Assembly: GCF_000265205.3 (NCBI RefSeq)
Contig: NC_018000.1
Location: 1,612,001-1,676,000, forward strand
Length of the DNA stretch: 64,000 nucleotides
Direction: 5' to 3'
Source of the DNA: Sinorhizobium fredii USDA 257
GTDB lineage: Bacteria > Pseudomonadota > Alphaproteobacteria > Rhizobiales > Rhizobiaceae
Below, in pieces: positions 44,596 to 53,701 of the stretch. A program made the translations under genes and the position numbers. Below the pieces are notes generated by a model. It had not been told where the DNA came from. It ran no database searches and saw nothing but the letters and a program-made list of their open reading frames with translations. The first letter of the stretch is position 1, and each line of letters starts with the position of its first letter.

Positions 44596-46734
44596 ATGAC
44601 TGACAAGACCCGCAAGGACTGGGAAACCCTCGCCGAACGCGAGCTGAAAACCTCCCCCGAAAACCTCGTCTGGCACACGCCGGAAGGTATCGAGGTCAAG
44701 CCGCTCTACACGCGTGATGACCTTGAAGGCATCGGCCCGCTCGACTCGGTGCCGGGCTTCGAGCCCTTCCTGCGCGGTCCCCGCGCCACCATGTATGCCG
44801 GCCGTCCCTGGACGATACGGCAATATGCTGGCTTCTCGACGGCGGAAGCATCCAACGCCTTCTACCGCAGAAACCTTGCCGCCGGCCAGCAGGGCGTTTC
44901 GGTTGCCTTCGATCTCGCCACCCATCGCGGCTATGACAGCGATCACCCGCGCGTCGAGGGCGACGTCGGCAAGGCGGGTGTGGCGATCGACTCGGTCGAG
45001 GACATGAAGATCCTGTTCGACGGCATTCCGCTCGAGAAGATCTCGGTATCGATGACCATGAACGGCGCAGTGATCCCGATCCTCGCCTCCTTCATCGTCG
45101 CCGGCGAGGAACAGGGCGTCTCCCGCGACAAGCTCTCCGGGACCATCCAGAACGACATCCTCAAGGAGTTCATGGTTCGCAACACCTATATCTACCCGCC
45201 GGAACCGTCGATGCGGATCGTCGCCGACATCATCGAATATACGGCGAAGGAGATGCCGAAGTTCAATTCGATCTCCATCTCCGGCTATCACATGCAAGAG
45301 GCCGGCGCGACGCTGGTGCAGGAGCTTGCCTTCACGCTGGCGGACGGGCGCGAATATGTGCGCGCCGCGCTTGCCAAGGGGCTGAACGTCGACGACTTCG
45401 CCGGGCGGCTGTCCTTCTTCTTTGCGATCGGCATGAATTTCTTCATGGAAGCGGCAAAACTGCGCGCCGCGCGGCTGCTCTGGACGCGGATCATGAAGGA
45501 GTTCCAGCCGAAAAAGGCATCGTCGCTGATGCTCAGGACCCACTGCCAGACCTCCGGCGTGTCGCTCGCCGAGCAGGATCCCTACAACAACATCATCCGC
45601 ACCGCCTTCGAGGCCATGTCGGCGGTGCTCGGCGGCACGCAATCGCTGCACACCAATTCCTTCGACGAGGCGATCGCGCTGCCGACCGAGTTTTCCGCCC
45701 GCATCGCCCGCAACACGCAGTTGATTCTCCAGCACGAGACGGGGGTGACGAAGGTCGTCGATCCGCTCGCCGGCTCCTATTATGTCGAGAGCCTGACGAA
45801 CGAGCTTGCTGAAAAAGCCTGGGCGCTGATCGAGGAGGTGGAAGCGCTCGGCGGCATGACCAAGGCGGTCAATGCCGGCCTGCCGAAGCGACAGATCGAG
45901 GAGGCCGCGACCCGCCGACAGGCCGCGGTCGACCGGGGCGACGAGGTCATCGTCGGTGTCAACAAGTATAGGCTCGATAACGAAGAGCCAATCGATATCC
46001 TCGAGATCGACAATTCGGCCGTCCGCACGGCGCAGATCAAGCGGATCGAGGAGACCAAACGCCGCCGGGATTCGCGCGAAGTGACGGAAGCGCTCGGCGC
46101 GCTCACCGAGACGGCGCGGAGCGGCAAGGTCAATCTGCTCGCCGCCGCGGTCGAAGCCGCCCGGGCGCGCGCCACCGTCGGCGAAATCTCCGATGCGATG
46201 CGGCAGGCCTTCGGCGATTACACCGCTATTCCCGAAGTCGTCACCGACATCTACGGCAAAGCCTATGAGGGCGACCCGGAGCTTGGCGTCCTTTCCGGGC
46301 GGCTCGGCGAGGTCACCAAGCGGCTCGGCCACAAGCCGAAGATCATGGTCGCCAAGCTCGGCCAGGACGGGCACGACCGCGGCGCCAAGGTGATCGCCTC
46401 GGCCTTCGGCGATATCGGCTTCGACGTCGTCGCCGGCCCCCTGTTCCAGACGCCGGACGAGGCGGCCGAGCTGGCGCTCGCCGAGGAGGTCACCGTCGTC
46501 GGCGTCTCCTCGCTCGCCGCCGGCCACAAGACGCTGATGCCGCAATTGGCCGCAGCGCTAAACAGACGCGGTGGCGAAGACATCATCGTCGTCTGCGGCG
46601 GCGTCATTCCGCGGCAGGACTATCAGTATCTGATGGACAACGGCGTCTCCGCCGTCTTCGGCCCCGGAACCCACGTGCTCGATGCGGCGCGCGCGGTGCT
46701 CGATCTGATCGAAGGCAAGCGCCGCAACGTTTGA
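44596..46734 (+). CDS. bhbA: Methylmalonyl-CoA mutase (large, B12-dependent)
   Basis: A 712-residue mutase converting methylmalonyl-CoA to succinyl-CoA with adenosylcobalamin. The N-terminal TIM barrel has the substrate-channel motifs [20 protein letters not shown] (residues about 60-80), [12 protein letters not shown] and [11 protein letters not shown]. The C-terminal cobalamin domain has DGHDRG with the lower-ligand His593, then [10 protein letters not shown] and CGGVIP. The start at 44596 follows GGAG at normal spacing; 44578 is an in-frame alternative. It completes the propionate route begun by pccBA. S. meliloti bhbA is the same enzyme. Confidence 0.95.
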   Translation: MTDKTRKDWETLAERELKTSPENLVWHTPEGIEVKPLYTRDDLEGIGPLDSVPGFEPFLRGPRATMYAGRPWTIRQYAGFSTAEASNAFYRRNLAAGQQGVSVAFDLATHRGYDSDHPRVEGDVGKAGVAIDSVEDMKILFDGIPLEKISVSMTMNGAVIPILASFIVAGEEQGVSRDKLSGTIQNDILKEFMVRNTYIYPPEPSMRIVADIIEYTAKEMPKFNSISISGYHMQEAGATLVQELAFTLADGREYVRAALAKGLNVDDFAGRLSFFFAIGMNFFMEAAKLRAARLLWTRIMKEFQPKKASSLMLRTHCQTSGVSLAEQDPYNNIIRTAFEAMSAVLGGTQSLHTNSFDEAIALPTEFSARIARNTQLILQHETGVTKVVDPLAGSYYVESLTNELAEKAWALIEEVEALGGMTKAVNAGLPKRQIEEAATRRQAAVDRGDEVIVGVNKYRLDNEEPIDILEIDNSAVRTAQIKRIEETKRRRDSREVTEALGALTETARSGKVNLLAAAVEAARARATVGEISDAMRQAFGDYTAIPEVVTDIYGKAYEGDPELGVLSGRLGEVTKRLGHKPKIMVAKLGQDGHDRGAKVIASAFGDIGFDVVAGPLFQTPDEAAELALAEEVTVVGVSSLAAGHKTLMPQLAAALNRRGGEDIIVVCGGVIPRQDYQYLMDNGVSAVFGPGTHVLDAARAVLDLIEGKRRNV

Positions 46735-46908
46735 AGACGACAGATGCAGGGCAATCCCAGCAGCGCTCGCCGCGAGGCGAGGACCGTGATCTGCACGCGC
46801 CGGTCGGGATCCCGCCGACTTGGCCCGCTTTACCTCGGCCCGTTTTGAACTACTATCATCGCTGTAGCGGATAACTGCGTCCGCAAAGGCTACCGCCAGA
46901 GGGAACGC

Positions 46909-47700
46909 ATGCATATCGGCAAACCCCAAGTGGCGATCACCCGCATTTGCCATGCAACTGCGGACAGCGTCGAGGTGCGCGGCCAAGATCTCTGCCGCGA
47001 CCTGATGGGACGGCTGAGCTTTACCGAGTATTTCTACCTGCTGCTGACCGGCCGGGAACCTACGGACAATCAGCGCTACTTTCTCGATCTGCTGCTCATC
47101 GCCATCGCTGAACACGGCATGATGCCGACGGTTCAAGCGGCGCGGATGACGCTCGCCGCCGAACCGGACTCGCTGCAGGGCGCCTTGGCGGCAGGACTGC
47201 TCGGCTGCGGCCCTGTGCTGGTCGGAACGTCGGAGCGATGCGGCAAGCTGCTGGCGCAGGCGCAGGCTCGCGTCTCGTCCGGCAACGACCCCAAGGCGGT
47301 CGCCGTCGAAATGCTGCAGGACATCCGCAAGGCCGGCGGCAAGCTGCCGGGCTTCGGCCATCCGGTGCATCGCCCGACCGATCCGCGCGCCGAACGTATT
47401 CTCGAGCTCGCCGACGCGCGCGGCATCAGCGGACCGCATGTGCGCATGGCGCGGGACCTCCGCGCCGCGGCTGCCGAGGTTTGGGGAAAGCCCCTGGTGA
47501 TGAACGTTTCGATGCCGATCGCCGCCGTGCTTCTGGATCTCGAGTTTCCCGTTGCGATGATCAAGGCGGTGCCGTTGCTGGCCCGTGCGGGCGGTCTTCT
47601 CGCCCACCTCGCCGAGGAACAGCAAAACCCCATCGGTTTCACCTTGGCGGCGCATGCGGAAGCGGCAGTCAGCTATCAGAACGACGAGGGCGGCGGCTGA
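46909..47700 (+). CDS. Citryl-CoA lyase-like protein (citrate synthase superfamily, short form)
   Basis: A 263-residue protein covering only the core of the citrate-synthase fold; true citrate synthases exceed 370 residues. Superfamily motifs are FTEYFYLLLTGREPT, IAEHGMMPT with a candidate active-site His, KLPGFGHPVHRPTDPRAERI (residues about 146-165) matching the GFGHRVYK region, and LDLEFPVAMIKAVPLLARAGGLLAH. Members of this short group are annotated as citryl-CoA lyases or citramalyl/hydroxyacyl-CoA lyases. It heads a rightward four-gene unit, 2 bp before a CoA ligase, so it probably acts on a CoA thioester made by that enzyme. Substrate unknown. Confidence 0.7.
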   Translation: MHIGKPQVAITRICHATADSVEVRGQDLCRDLMGRLSFTEYFYLLLTGREPTDNQRYFLDLLLIAIAEHGMMPTVQAARMTLAAEPDSLQGALAAGLLGCGPVLVGTSERCGKLLAQAQARVSSGNDPKAVAVEMLQDIRKAGGKLPGFGHPVHRPTDPRAERILELADARGISGPHVRMARDLRAAAAEVWGKPLVMNVSMPIAAVLLDLEFPVAMIKAVPLLARAGGLLAHLAEEQQNPIGFTLAAHAEAAVSYQNDEGGG

Positions 47701-47702
47701 TC

Positions 47703-49013
47703 ATGCTCGAGCCCGATGTCGAGACGCTCCCCTGGCGCGACCAGATCCGGTCGGATGACGCGCTCTACCGAAACCAAGTCGCATACCTCATGGCGCACTC
47801 GCGCTTCTATCAACTGAAGCTCCGGGACGCAGGCTTCGACACGGCCGAAAAGATCGGCGGACTTGACGCGATCGCCGATCTTCCCCTGACCGCGAAAAGC
47901 GAGATCCGGGCGAGTTGCAGTGAAGCCGAGCCGATGGGGACCCATGTAGCAACCTCGATGGACCGGATTGTCCGCATCTTCTCGACAAGTGGAACGACAG
48001 GGACGCCGAGCTATATTCCCTTGACGGCGCAGGATCTCGACAATTGGGTGACGACATCCACCCGCAGCTATTCGGCCTCGGGGATCGCCCAAGGAGAGGC
48101 GATCGTTTCGACCTACAACGCCGGGCCCTTCGTTGCCGGCGCAGCGCTCGGCGCCTTCGACCGGCTGGGCATGTGCCATATCCCGGTCGGCACCGGCAAC
48201 ACCGAGCGGCTGATGGCCGCCATTCGGCTGTTAAAACCCTCGGCAGCGGTGATGACGCCATCCTACGCGGCCTATCTCGCCGAATGGGCCGCCGATCGCG
48301 GCTTCGATCTCAAAGGCTCAAGCGTCCGTCGGCTGCTTGTCGCCGGCGAACCCGGCGGCGGCGAGCCGAAACTGCGGGCGCGCCTTGAAGAAACATGGGG
48401 CGCAAAGGTCACGGAGGCCATGGGCATCGGCGACATCGGTGTGTCGCTGTGGGGCGAATGCGAGGAACAATGCGGCATGCATCTTGCCGCCCGCGGCTTC
48501 GTTCATGCGGAACTGATAGATCCCGAAACCGAAGCGCCTATCGCCCTTGAAGATGGCGCAAAAGGCGAGCTGGTCCTCACTCATCTTCGCCATCAGGCCG
48601 CGCCGATGCTGAGGTTTCGCACGCGTGACCATGTCAAGATCTGGACATCGACCTGCCGGTGCGGGCGTACCGCGCCGCGCGTGCGCTGCATCGGCCGGAC
48701 GGACGACTTGCTGATCGTCCGTGGCGTGAATGTCTTTCCTTCAGCTATCCGGGACGTGGTGAACGAGTTTGCGCCGACCGTCAGCGGCGTCATCCTGATA
48801 ACGCCCGCCGCCGCCGGCGCCAGACAGGAGCCGCCCTTGCCTGTTTCGGTGGAACTCGCCAGCGATTGCCAAGACGCCCCGGAGCTTGCCGCCAGGATCC
48901 AGAAGCGCATCCGCGACGTGCTCCTCGTTTCCACGCGGATAGACATCGTGCCCTGGGGAACGCTCAAGCGCAGCGAATACAAGTCGAAACTCGTTCAGCA
49001 TCAATCGGGATAA
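47703..49013 (+). CDS. Phenylacetate-CoA ligase-family (AMP-forming) enzyme
   Basis: A 436-residue adenylate-forming ligase of the PaaK type, correct length. The P-loop is STSGTTGTPSYIPL; later motifs are a GEPGGGEP turn, the ExMGxxDIG-like TEAMGIGDIGVSLWGECEE, LRFRTRDHVKI, GRTDDLLIVRGVNVFPSAI and the terminal KRSEYKSKL. Cysteines in CEEQCG and CRCGR could bind zinc as in PaaK relatives. It activates an aryl or alkyl acid to its CoA ester. It starts 2 bp after the lyase-like gene, so the two are translationally linked. Confidence 0.8.
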   Translation: MLEPDVETLPWRDQIRSDDALYRNQVAYLMAHSRFYQLKLRDAGFDTAEKIGGLDAIADLPLTAKSEIRASCSEAEPMGTHVATSMDRIVRIFSTSGTTGTPSYIPLTAQDLDNWVTTSTRSYSASGIAQGEAIVSTYNAGPFVAGAALGAFDRLGMCHIPVGTGNTERLMAAIRLLKPSAAVMTPSYAAYLAEWAADRGFDLKGSSVRRLLVAGEPGGGEPKLRARLEETWGAKVTEAMGIGDIGVSLWGECEEQCGMHLAARGFVHAELIDPETEAPIALEDGAKGELVLTHLRHQAAPMLRFRTRDHVKIWTSTCRCGRTAPRVRCIGRTDDLLIVRGVNVFPSAIRDVVNEFAPTVSGVILITPAAAGARQEPPLPVSVELASDCQDAPELAARIQKRIRDVLLVSTRIDIVPWGTLKRSEYKSKLVQHQSG

Positions 49014-49066
49014 GGAACAGCGGAGCGGCTTTCCGCCCGCTGGAAAGAAGAATGGGAGGCTGGCAA

Positions 49067-49657
49067 ATGCGAAAGCTTCAATCGCAGGGGGTCCATCACA
49101 TCACGCTTGTCGGCGCGGACCGGCAGACATCGATCGACTTCTGGGAGGGCATTCTCGGCATGCCCTTCATATTCGAGCAGCCGAACCTCGACAGGGCGTC
49201 GGAAAGCCATCTCTACTTCGACCCGGGCGACGGGCGGCTCATCACCGTCTTCACCGACGAGAACCGCAGGCCCGATCCGAAACGCACATCGACGGATATC
49301 GGCTGCGTCCACCACATCGCGTTTGCCGTCTCGCGTGCGACATTCCACCAGGCCGTCGAGCGCCTCGACGAGCGGACCATCAAGCACAGCGGCGTGAAAG
49401 ATCGCGGTTTCATGGACTCGATCTATTTCGAGGACCCGCTCGGCCTCCTGGTCGAACTCGCCTCCTATCGCTTCGAGCCGCCGGCCGGCCACACCCATGC
49501 CGATGTGCTGATGGAGGCGCACAACATCAGGCTGGCGCGCGGCGACTACGCCATCGCCGAAGTGCACCTCGCCGATGCGATCGAGGCGCTGGTCGAGAGC
49601 GCGCGGCCGACGTTGTCGGCTGACCGCGCACCGAAGGACCCATACGGATCATCATGA
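49067..49657 (+). CDS. VOC-superfamily (glyoxalase/extradiol dioxygenase-like) protein
   Basis: A 196-residue VOC protein with two beta-alpha-beta-beta-beta modules in the first 135 residues. Probable metal ligands are His10/11 (GVHHITLVG), His82/83 (CVHHIAFAV) and Glu130 (LLVELASY). A C-terminal extension of about 60 residues, with HTHADVLMEAH, is unusual for a glyoxalase and resembles ring-cleaving-dioxygenase-like proteins. GGGAGG precedes the ATG. It is third in the CoA-ligase unit; metal-dependent dioxygenase or isomerase activity are both possible. Confidence 0.72.
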   Translation: MRKLQSQGVHHITLVGADRQTSIDFWEGILGMPFIFEQPNLDRASESHLYFDPGDGRLITVFTDENRRPDPKRTSTDIGCVHHIAFAVSRATFHQAVERLDERTIKHSGVKDRGFMDSIYFEDPLGLLVELASYRFEPPAGHTHADVLMEAHNIRLARGDYAIAEVHLADAIEALVESARPTLSADRAPKDPYGSS

Positions 49658-49705
49658 TCGCGGCAGTGTTCAATACAACCTACGGAAACAGAGGGAGGAA
49701 CGCAG

Positions 49706-50392
49706 ATGGCAACGACAAAGCTCAACGTGATCAAGCCCAGCGTCAACAACATGACGGTGCGGGTGTTTCTGAGAGCGGCAAAGCTCGACTTTACCGAACA
49801 TGATGTCTACGGGCAGACGCGCTCCGCCGAATATCTGGCGCGGGCGCCTTCGCACCTGACGCCGATGATCGAAACGGCGGACCTGCCCAAGGGCGCGCTC
49901 TGGGAAAGCTGCGCGATCATGCAGTATCTCTGCAACAAGCACGGGCTCGACCAGTTCTATCCGAAAGACCCCGAATCGCGCGCGATGATCGACAGCGCCA
50001 TGTTCTACCTGATCGGCACCTTCTATCCCTATCTCGCCCGGGCGACCTACCCGGCTCTGAATTTCCCCCAATATCCGGGCGAAGTCGGCTTCAGCGACGC
50101 GGATGCCGAAACCAAGGAACGGGCACGCACGGCCGCCGCGGAGGCGCTCGCCGAACCGCTCGAGGTTTTCCGCGTCTTCTATATGGGCGACAAGCCGTTC
50201 ATCGGCGGCGACAGGCCGTCGATCGCGGATATAAGGCTTGCCTCGACGCTCGAGTTCCTGGCGGCGATCGATTACGCTCTGCCGGACTGGGCGAAGACTT
50301 ATGTATCGGCGATGGAAAAGTCGCTTGGCGAAGCTTACAGCGAGCCGGCCGCCGACGTCCGCGGCTATATCGACTATGTGAAGTCGTTGTAG
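49706..50392 (+). CDS. Glutathione S-transferase-like protein
   Basis: A 228-residue GST. The N-terminal thioredoxin-like domain has KPSVNNMTVRVFLRAAKL with Ser/Asn in place of a Cys, and the glutathione-binding segment LTPMIET...LWESCAIMQYLCNKHG. The C-terminal helical domain includes the FIGGDRPSIADIRL capping motif. An AGGGAGGAACG site precedes the ATG. It closes the four-gene unit at 46909-50392, where glutathione-dependent handling of a ring-cleavage or reactive product would make sense. Confidence 0.8.
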   Translation: MATTKLNVIKPSVNNMTVRVFLRAAKLDFTEHDVYGQTRSAEYLARAPSHLTPMIETADLPKGALWESCAIMQYLCNKHGLDQFYPKDPESRAMIDSAMFYLIGTFYPYLARATYPALNFPQYPGEVGFSDADAETKERARTAAAEALAEPLEVFRVFYMGDKPFIGGDRPSIADIRLASTLEFLAAIDYALPDWAKTYVSAMEKSLGEAYSEPAADVRGYIDYVKSL

Positions 50393-50401
50393 GTATGCGC
50401 T

Positions 50402-51016
50402 TCACCAGACGAGGAGGATTATGCCGGTTGCGCCGAGCCCCAGTGTCCAGAGGCGATCGAAATTGATCCATGCGGAGCGCAAGCCCGCGAGGCCGACCCA
50501 GCTAAAGACGACCAAGGCAATTGCCGCGATCACGGTAAGCATGGCGCCGGTATGGACCGCCACGGCCGCAAGCGAAACGGAAAGCGAGCCGGCCATGCCG
50601 ACCCGATCCGCAAGGCACAGGCTCAGGACCGAGGGCACCAGCATCAATCCGGCGCCATGGCTTGTCGCCATCAGGAAGGACCAGGCCGCAAGCCCGGCCA
50701 TGCCGGCGCGCATGCCGACCCTGACGCGGTGGCGGTGTCCGTAGATTGCCAGATAGCCGGTGAAAGCCAGGATGAAGGCGGCGGCGACAAGCTGCAGGCT
50801 GCGCAGATCCATGACTGCCCCGAATGCGACCATCACCGCGAGCACCGTCGCGATGGACGCGGCATGGCCGACGGCGATCGGCAGAAGAGACAGCCAAACG
50901 GTCCGCGCACTTTGCCGATGCAGCCCGAGCGCCACGGCGAAAAGCCAGCCCATCGCCGGGTTGGCGCCGTGAAACGCCCCGAGACCGGCCAAGGATAGCC
51001 AGGGCCAGAAATCCAT
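50402..51016 (-). CDS. Polytopic membrane protein with paired His-Gly motifs
   Basis: A 204-residue membrane protein with about six hydrophobic segments, starting MDFWPWLSLAGLGAFHG. Two histidine motifs inside membrane segments, HGANPAMGW near residue 16 and TSHGAGLML near residue 118, plus GHAAS, recall metal transporters of the HupE/NiCoT type, though the family is not certain. It lies 31 bp downstream of the methanethiol-oxidase-family gene and in the same direction, so it may supply or export a metal or sulfur compound for that enzyme. Confidence 0.6.
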   Translation of the reverse strand: MDFWPWLSLAGLGAFHGANPAMGWLFAVALGLHRQSARTVWLSLLPIAVGHAASIATVLAVMVAFGAVMDLRSLQLVAAAFILAFTGYLAIYGHRHRVRVGMRAGMAGLAAWSFLMATSHGAGLMLVPSVLSLCLADRVGMAGSLSVSLAAVAVHTGAMLTVIAAIALVVFSWVGLAGLRSAWINFDRLWTLGLGATGIILLVW

Positions 51017-51047
51017 TATCCACTCCGGCGGGACATAGTTCTGCTCC

Positions 51048-52442
51048 TCAGGGATAGCAGTAGGAATCGGAGGAGCAGTCGCCACCTTCGAGCCGAACCT
51101 GATGCGGGCGGTGGCCCTTTGGCCAATCCACGAAGAAGGCGTCGTCGAAGGAAATGCCGCCATTGTCGCCGACATCCAGTTTCACCATCCAGCCGTCGAT
51201 ACCCTCCGGATAGAATTGCGGATCGATGGCGCCGTAGAGCGAATTGGTGAAATAGACCCGCTTGCCGTCGCGGCTGATTTCCACCATCTGCGGTCCACCA
51301 TTCAGGGCGCCGTTCGATGCCTTCGGGTGGGTTGAGCGCGAGACGATCCCGCCGATCCGCACCCGGCCGGTCTCTTTCGGCGCAAGAGGATCGGAAACAT
51401 CGTACTGGATCATGTCGCCGGTGCCCCAGCATGACACGTAGAGGAAACGGTCATCCATCGAGAGATCGATATCGGTCACCAGCGGCGCGACCGCATTGAA
51501 GCCCTTGAGCACGGGTGGCAGAAGATCCGGATCGGCGGGCTCCGCCGGGATTTCGATCACTTTCTTGACGGCCCACTGGTTGCCCTCGCGATACCAGGTC
51601 CAGATCGACGCGGAGAGGTCCTTGAGGCTGATGACGCAGCCGACGAAGCCGTAGGCCTTGGTCGGATCATGGGCCGGGCGCAATTCGAAGACGAGCTGAT
51701 GCTCCTCGCCGAAATCGATCTCCTGCAGGTGCTTGCGCGTATGCAAATCCCAGAAATGCAGCCTGCGGCCGTACTGCGAGCCGAGAAGCACTTCCGGAAC
51801 GAGACCATTCTCGAAGGTATCGGGCGTCCCCCATTCGCTGGTGATCAGCGTGTCGTGACCGAGATGCCACCAGAAGTCATAGGCGAGCTTCTGCGGACCG
51901 CGGTCCATTTCCCATTGCCCAAGCACGTCGAAACTGTCGTGGTCGAGCAGGAAGATGCCGCCGGGCGCCTTGCCGTCTCGATCCGCGAGCGCATTGACGT
52001 AGATGCCCTCGGGCCCACAATGGGTCGTATGCAGCCGCGAATAATTAGCCCGTTCGGCGATCTCCGCCGGCTCGATGACTCGGACGATCTGCGGGTTCCG
52101 AGGATCGGGCTTTGTATCGATGATGTGCAGCCGCGACGATCTCAAGCCCGGCACGACGAGATAGCGGCGCTCGACATGCGGATGCGGCGCGTTCGGACAC
52201 AGGCAGGACGAGCAGGCATTCCAGCCGAAATGGTGAAGCTCGTCGCCGACATTCGGCATGTCCACCTGCCCGACGATCTGAGAATAGCTCGACGATGCCG
52301 GGTCGACGTCGACGACGGCGATCGCGTCCGGTCGTTGCCGCTCGGGATCGAAGGCGGCGACATAGGCAAGCGTCTCTTTCGGCGCCTTGGCAGCCATGCG
52401 CGGAGATGGATAGAAGGAGGGATCGGGTCGCCACGTCGTCAT
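51048..52442 (-). CDS. Selenium-binding protein SBP56 / methanethiol oxidase family
   Basis: A 464-residue SELENBP1/MtoX-family protein, full length, from MTTWRPD. The family signature HHFGWNACSSC is present with Cys77 and Cys80, as are the conserved blocks VVPGLRSSR, TSEWGTP, HFWDLHTRKHLQ and the C-terminal HRPHQVRL. Family members oxidise methanethiol to formaldehyde, sulfide and peroxide, using copper. No signal peptide is visible, unlike periplasmic MtoX of Hyphomicrobium, so a cytoplasmic location is expected. The start follows CTGGGGAGAAACG. The downstream membrane protein is a likely partner. Confidence 0.85.
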   Translation of the reverse strand: MTTWRPDPSFYPSPRMAAKAPKETLAYVAAFDPERQRPDAIAVVDVDPASSSYSQIVGQVDMPNVGDELHHFGWNACSSCLCPNAPHPHVERRYLVVPGLRSSRLHIIDTKPDPRNPQIVRVIEPAEIAERANYSRLHTTHCGPEGIYVNALADRDGKAPGGIFLLDHDSFDVLGQWEMDRGPQKLAYDFWWHLGHDTLITSEWGTPDTFENGLVPEVLLGSQYGRRLHFWDLHTRKHLQEIDFGEEHQLVFELRPAHDPTKAYGFVGCVISLKDLSASIWTWYREGNQWAVKKVIEIPAEPADPDLLPPVLKGFNAVAPLVTDIDLSMDDRFLYVSCWGTGDMIQYDVSDPLAPKETGRVRIGGIVSRSTHPKASNGALNGGPQMVEISRDGKRVYFTNSLYGAIDPQFYPEGIDGWMVKLDVGDNGGISFDDAFFVDWPKGHRPHQVRLEGGDCSSDSYCYP

Positions 52443-52570
52443 TTCGTTTCTCCCCAGGGAGACAATGCGTGGATCCTGATGCAAGCTTAGTAGATGCGGC
52501 AGAAAGTCGTCGGAAATGCGGCGCCTTTGCCTTATTTGGGATCGCGGTGAGCGGAGGCAAAGCAAGACAG

Positions 52571-52870
52571 ATGGAAGAATTCGAATTCGACGCGGAGCTC
52601 TGGCTCTATCCGGGCAAGGGCGGCTGGCATTTCGTCACGCTGCCGGCAGACATTGCCGGGCAGATCAAGTTCTTGGCCGAACCGAAAAAGCGCGGATGGC
52701 GGAGCGAAGCTGTGAACGTTAGTACGGGCAGGACCGAATGGACGACGTCGATCTTCCCGGACAAGGCCTCGGGTTCCTTTCTCCTGCCGGTGAAGGCGGA
52801 GGTTCGGCAGAAAGAGAAACTGGCCGCCGGCCAATCCATTCGGATCAAGCTGTCGTTGGACGACGCTTAA
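52571..52870 (+). CDS. DUF1905-domain protein
   Basis: A 99-residue single-domain protein with the DUF1905 pattern: FDAELWLYPGKGGWHFVTLP near the N-terminus (residues 5-25), the RGWRSEAVNV strand, and a KASGSFLLPVKAEVR strand. DUF1905 is a small beta-barrel fold of unknown function. It is divergent from the SBP56 gene and its stop overlaps the 3' end of phnF by 4 bp in convergent orientation. No partner is obvious. Confidence 0.75.
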   Translation: MEEFEFDAELWLYPGKGGWHFVTLPADIAGQIKFLAEPKKRGWRSEAVNVSTGRTEWTTSIFPDKASGSFLLPVKAEVRQKEKLAAGQSIRIKLSLDDA

Positions 52871-53622
52871 GTCTCGATCCGGAGCTTCATCCGGTCGGCG
52901 GCAAAGCGGCTACGGGCGTATTCGACCGGCCGACCGTCGAGGTCGGCATTGACCGAACGGGCTTCCAGGACGATCGCTCCCGGTGAAAGCTGGAGCAGCG
53001 CAAGTTCGTCTGCATCGGCGTGCCGCGCGACGATCTCCGTCGAGGCGCGGACATAGTCGCTGAGCCCCTGGGCGGCGAAGGCCCTGGTGACGGAGCCGAG
53101 GCGGGCATATTCCTCGGCCATCCGGGGGAAACGATCTGCGGGAAAATAACTGATCGACACCGAGAGCGGGCGGCCGTCGCCGCTGCTGACGGTACGCAAT
53201 TCGACGAGCGGCGTGCCGGGTGAAAGGCCAAGCGCCGCAGCAATCTCGCCACTCGCCGGCACCTGGCCGTGCGCCAAGAGGCGGGTGCCGATTTCCTTTA
53301 CCTGCCGACCAAGCCCCTGCGAGAAGCGGGTGCGGCGGGAGATCGGATAGGTGACCCTCTCCTTGCGCTCGATCAGCGTGCCGCGGCCCTGCACGGCACG
53401 CACCAAGCCCTCGTCGGCAAGCGCCGCCAGCGCGGTGCGCACCGTGTGGCGGTTGACGCCGAACTCCTGCGCCAGTGCCGTCTCGGGCGGCACCATGCCT
53501 ATCGCGTCGTAGTCGCCATTGCTGATTGCCAGCCGTATGCGGTCGGCGATCTGCCTCCAGAGCGCTACGCCCGTCTGCCGCTCGACCGTCTTTCTGACTG
53601 CCACTTTTGCCACCGATGTCAC
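52867..53622 (-). CDS. phnF: PhnF, GntR/HutC-family repressor of phosphonate genes
   Basis: A 251-residue regulator. An N-terminal winged helix (residues about 20-90: LWRQIADRIRLAI, VPPETALAQEFGVNRHTVRTAL, GRGTLIER) is followed by a UTRA ligand-binding domain (ELRTVSSGDGRPLSVSISYFP, RSRFAADRMKL). It is divergent from phnG. An inverted repeat between the two genes is a likely operator. The first codon is GTG (53620-53622). PhnF homologues repress C-P lyase genes under phosphate sufficiency. Confidence 0.88.
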   Translation of the reverse strand: MTSVAKVAVRKTVERQTGVALWRQIADRIRLAISNGDYDAIGMVPPETALAQEFGVNRHTVRTALAALADEGLVRAVQGRGTLIERKERVTYPISRRTRFSQGLGRQVKEIGTRLLAHGQVPASGEIAAALGLSPGTPLVELRTVSSGDGRPLSVSISYFPADRFPRMAEEYARLGSVTRAFAAQGLSDYVRASTEIVARHADADELALLQLSPGAIVLEARSVNADLDGRPVEYARSRFAADRMKLRIET

Positions 53623-53668
53623 AAGCCTGTCATTTCCGAACGCTAGGGAATGGTATAAGATGTATAGT

Positions 53669-53686
53669 TGTCTAGATCAATAGACA
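53669..53686. promoter_or_regulatory. Probable PhnF operator
   Basis: TGTCTA-GATCAA-TAGACA is a perfect inverted repeat with 6-bp arms, in the 79-bp gap between phnF and phnG, only 15 bp before the phnG ATG. Its position would block both divergent promoters. HutC-type regulators bind repeats of this form. Confidence 0.7.
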
Positions 53687-53701
53687 TTTTAGGTGAAGCG
53701 A

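Noticed and set aside
42279..46545. Long minus-strand open frames (about 700 residues each) opposite pccA and the mutase gene
   Set aside because: Both are antisense shadows of clear enzymes; composition is rich in Arg, Asp and His with no motifs.
46909..47700. Housekeeping citrate synthase
   Set aside because: Too short (263 residues) and it lacks the N-terminal domain; it is coupled to a CoA ligase gene instead.
47238..47702. Upstream extension of the CoA ligase frame
   Set aside because: The extension overlaps the lyase-like gene in another frame and is Arg-rich; the ATG at 47703, 2 bp after the lyase stop, fits a coupled start.
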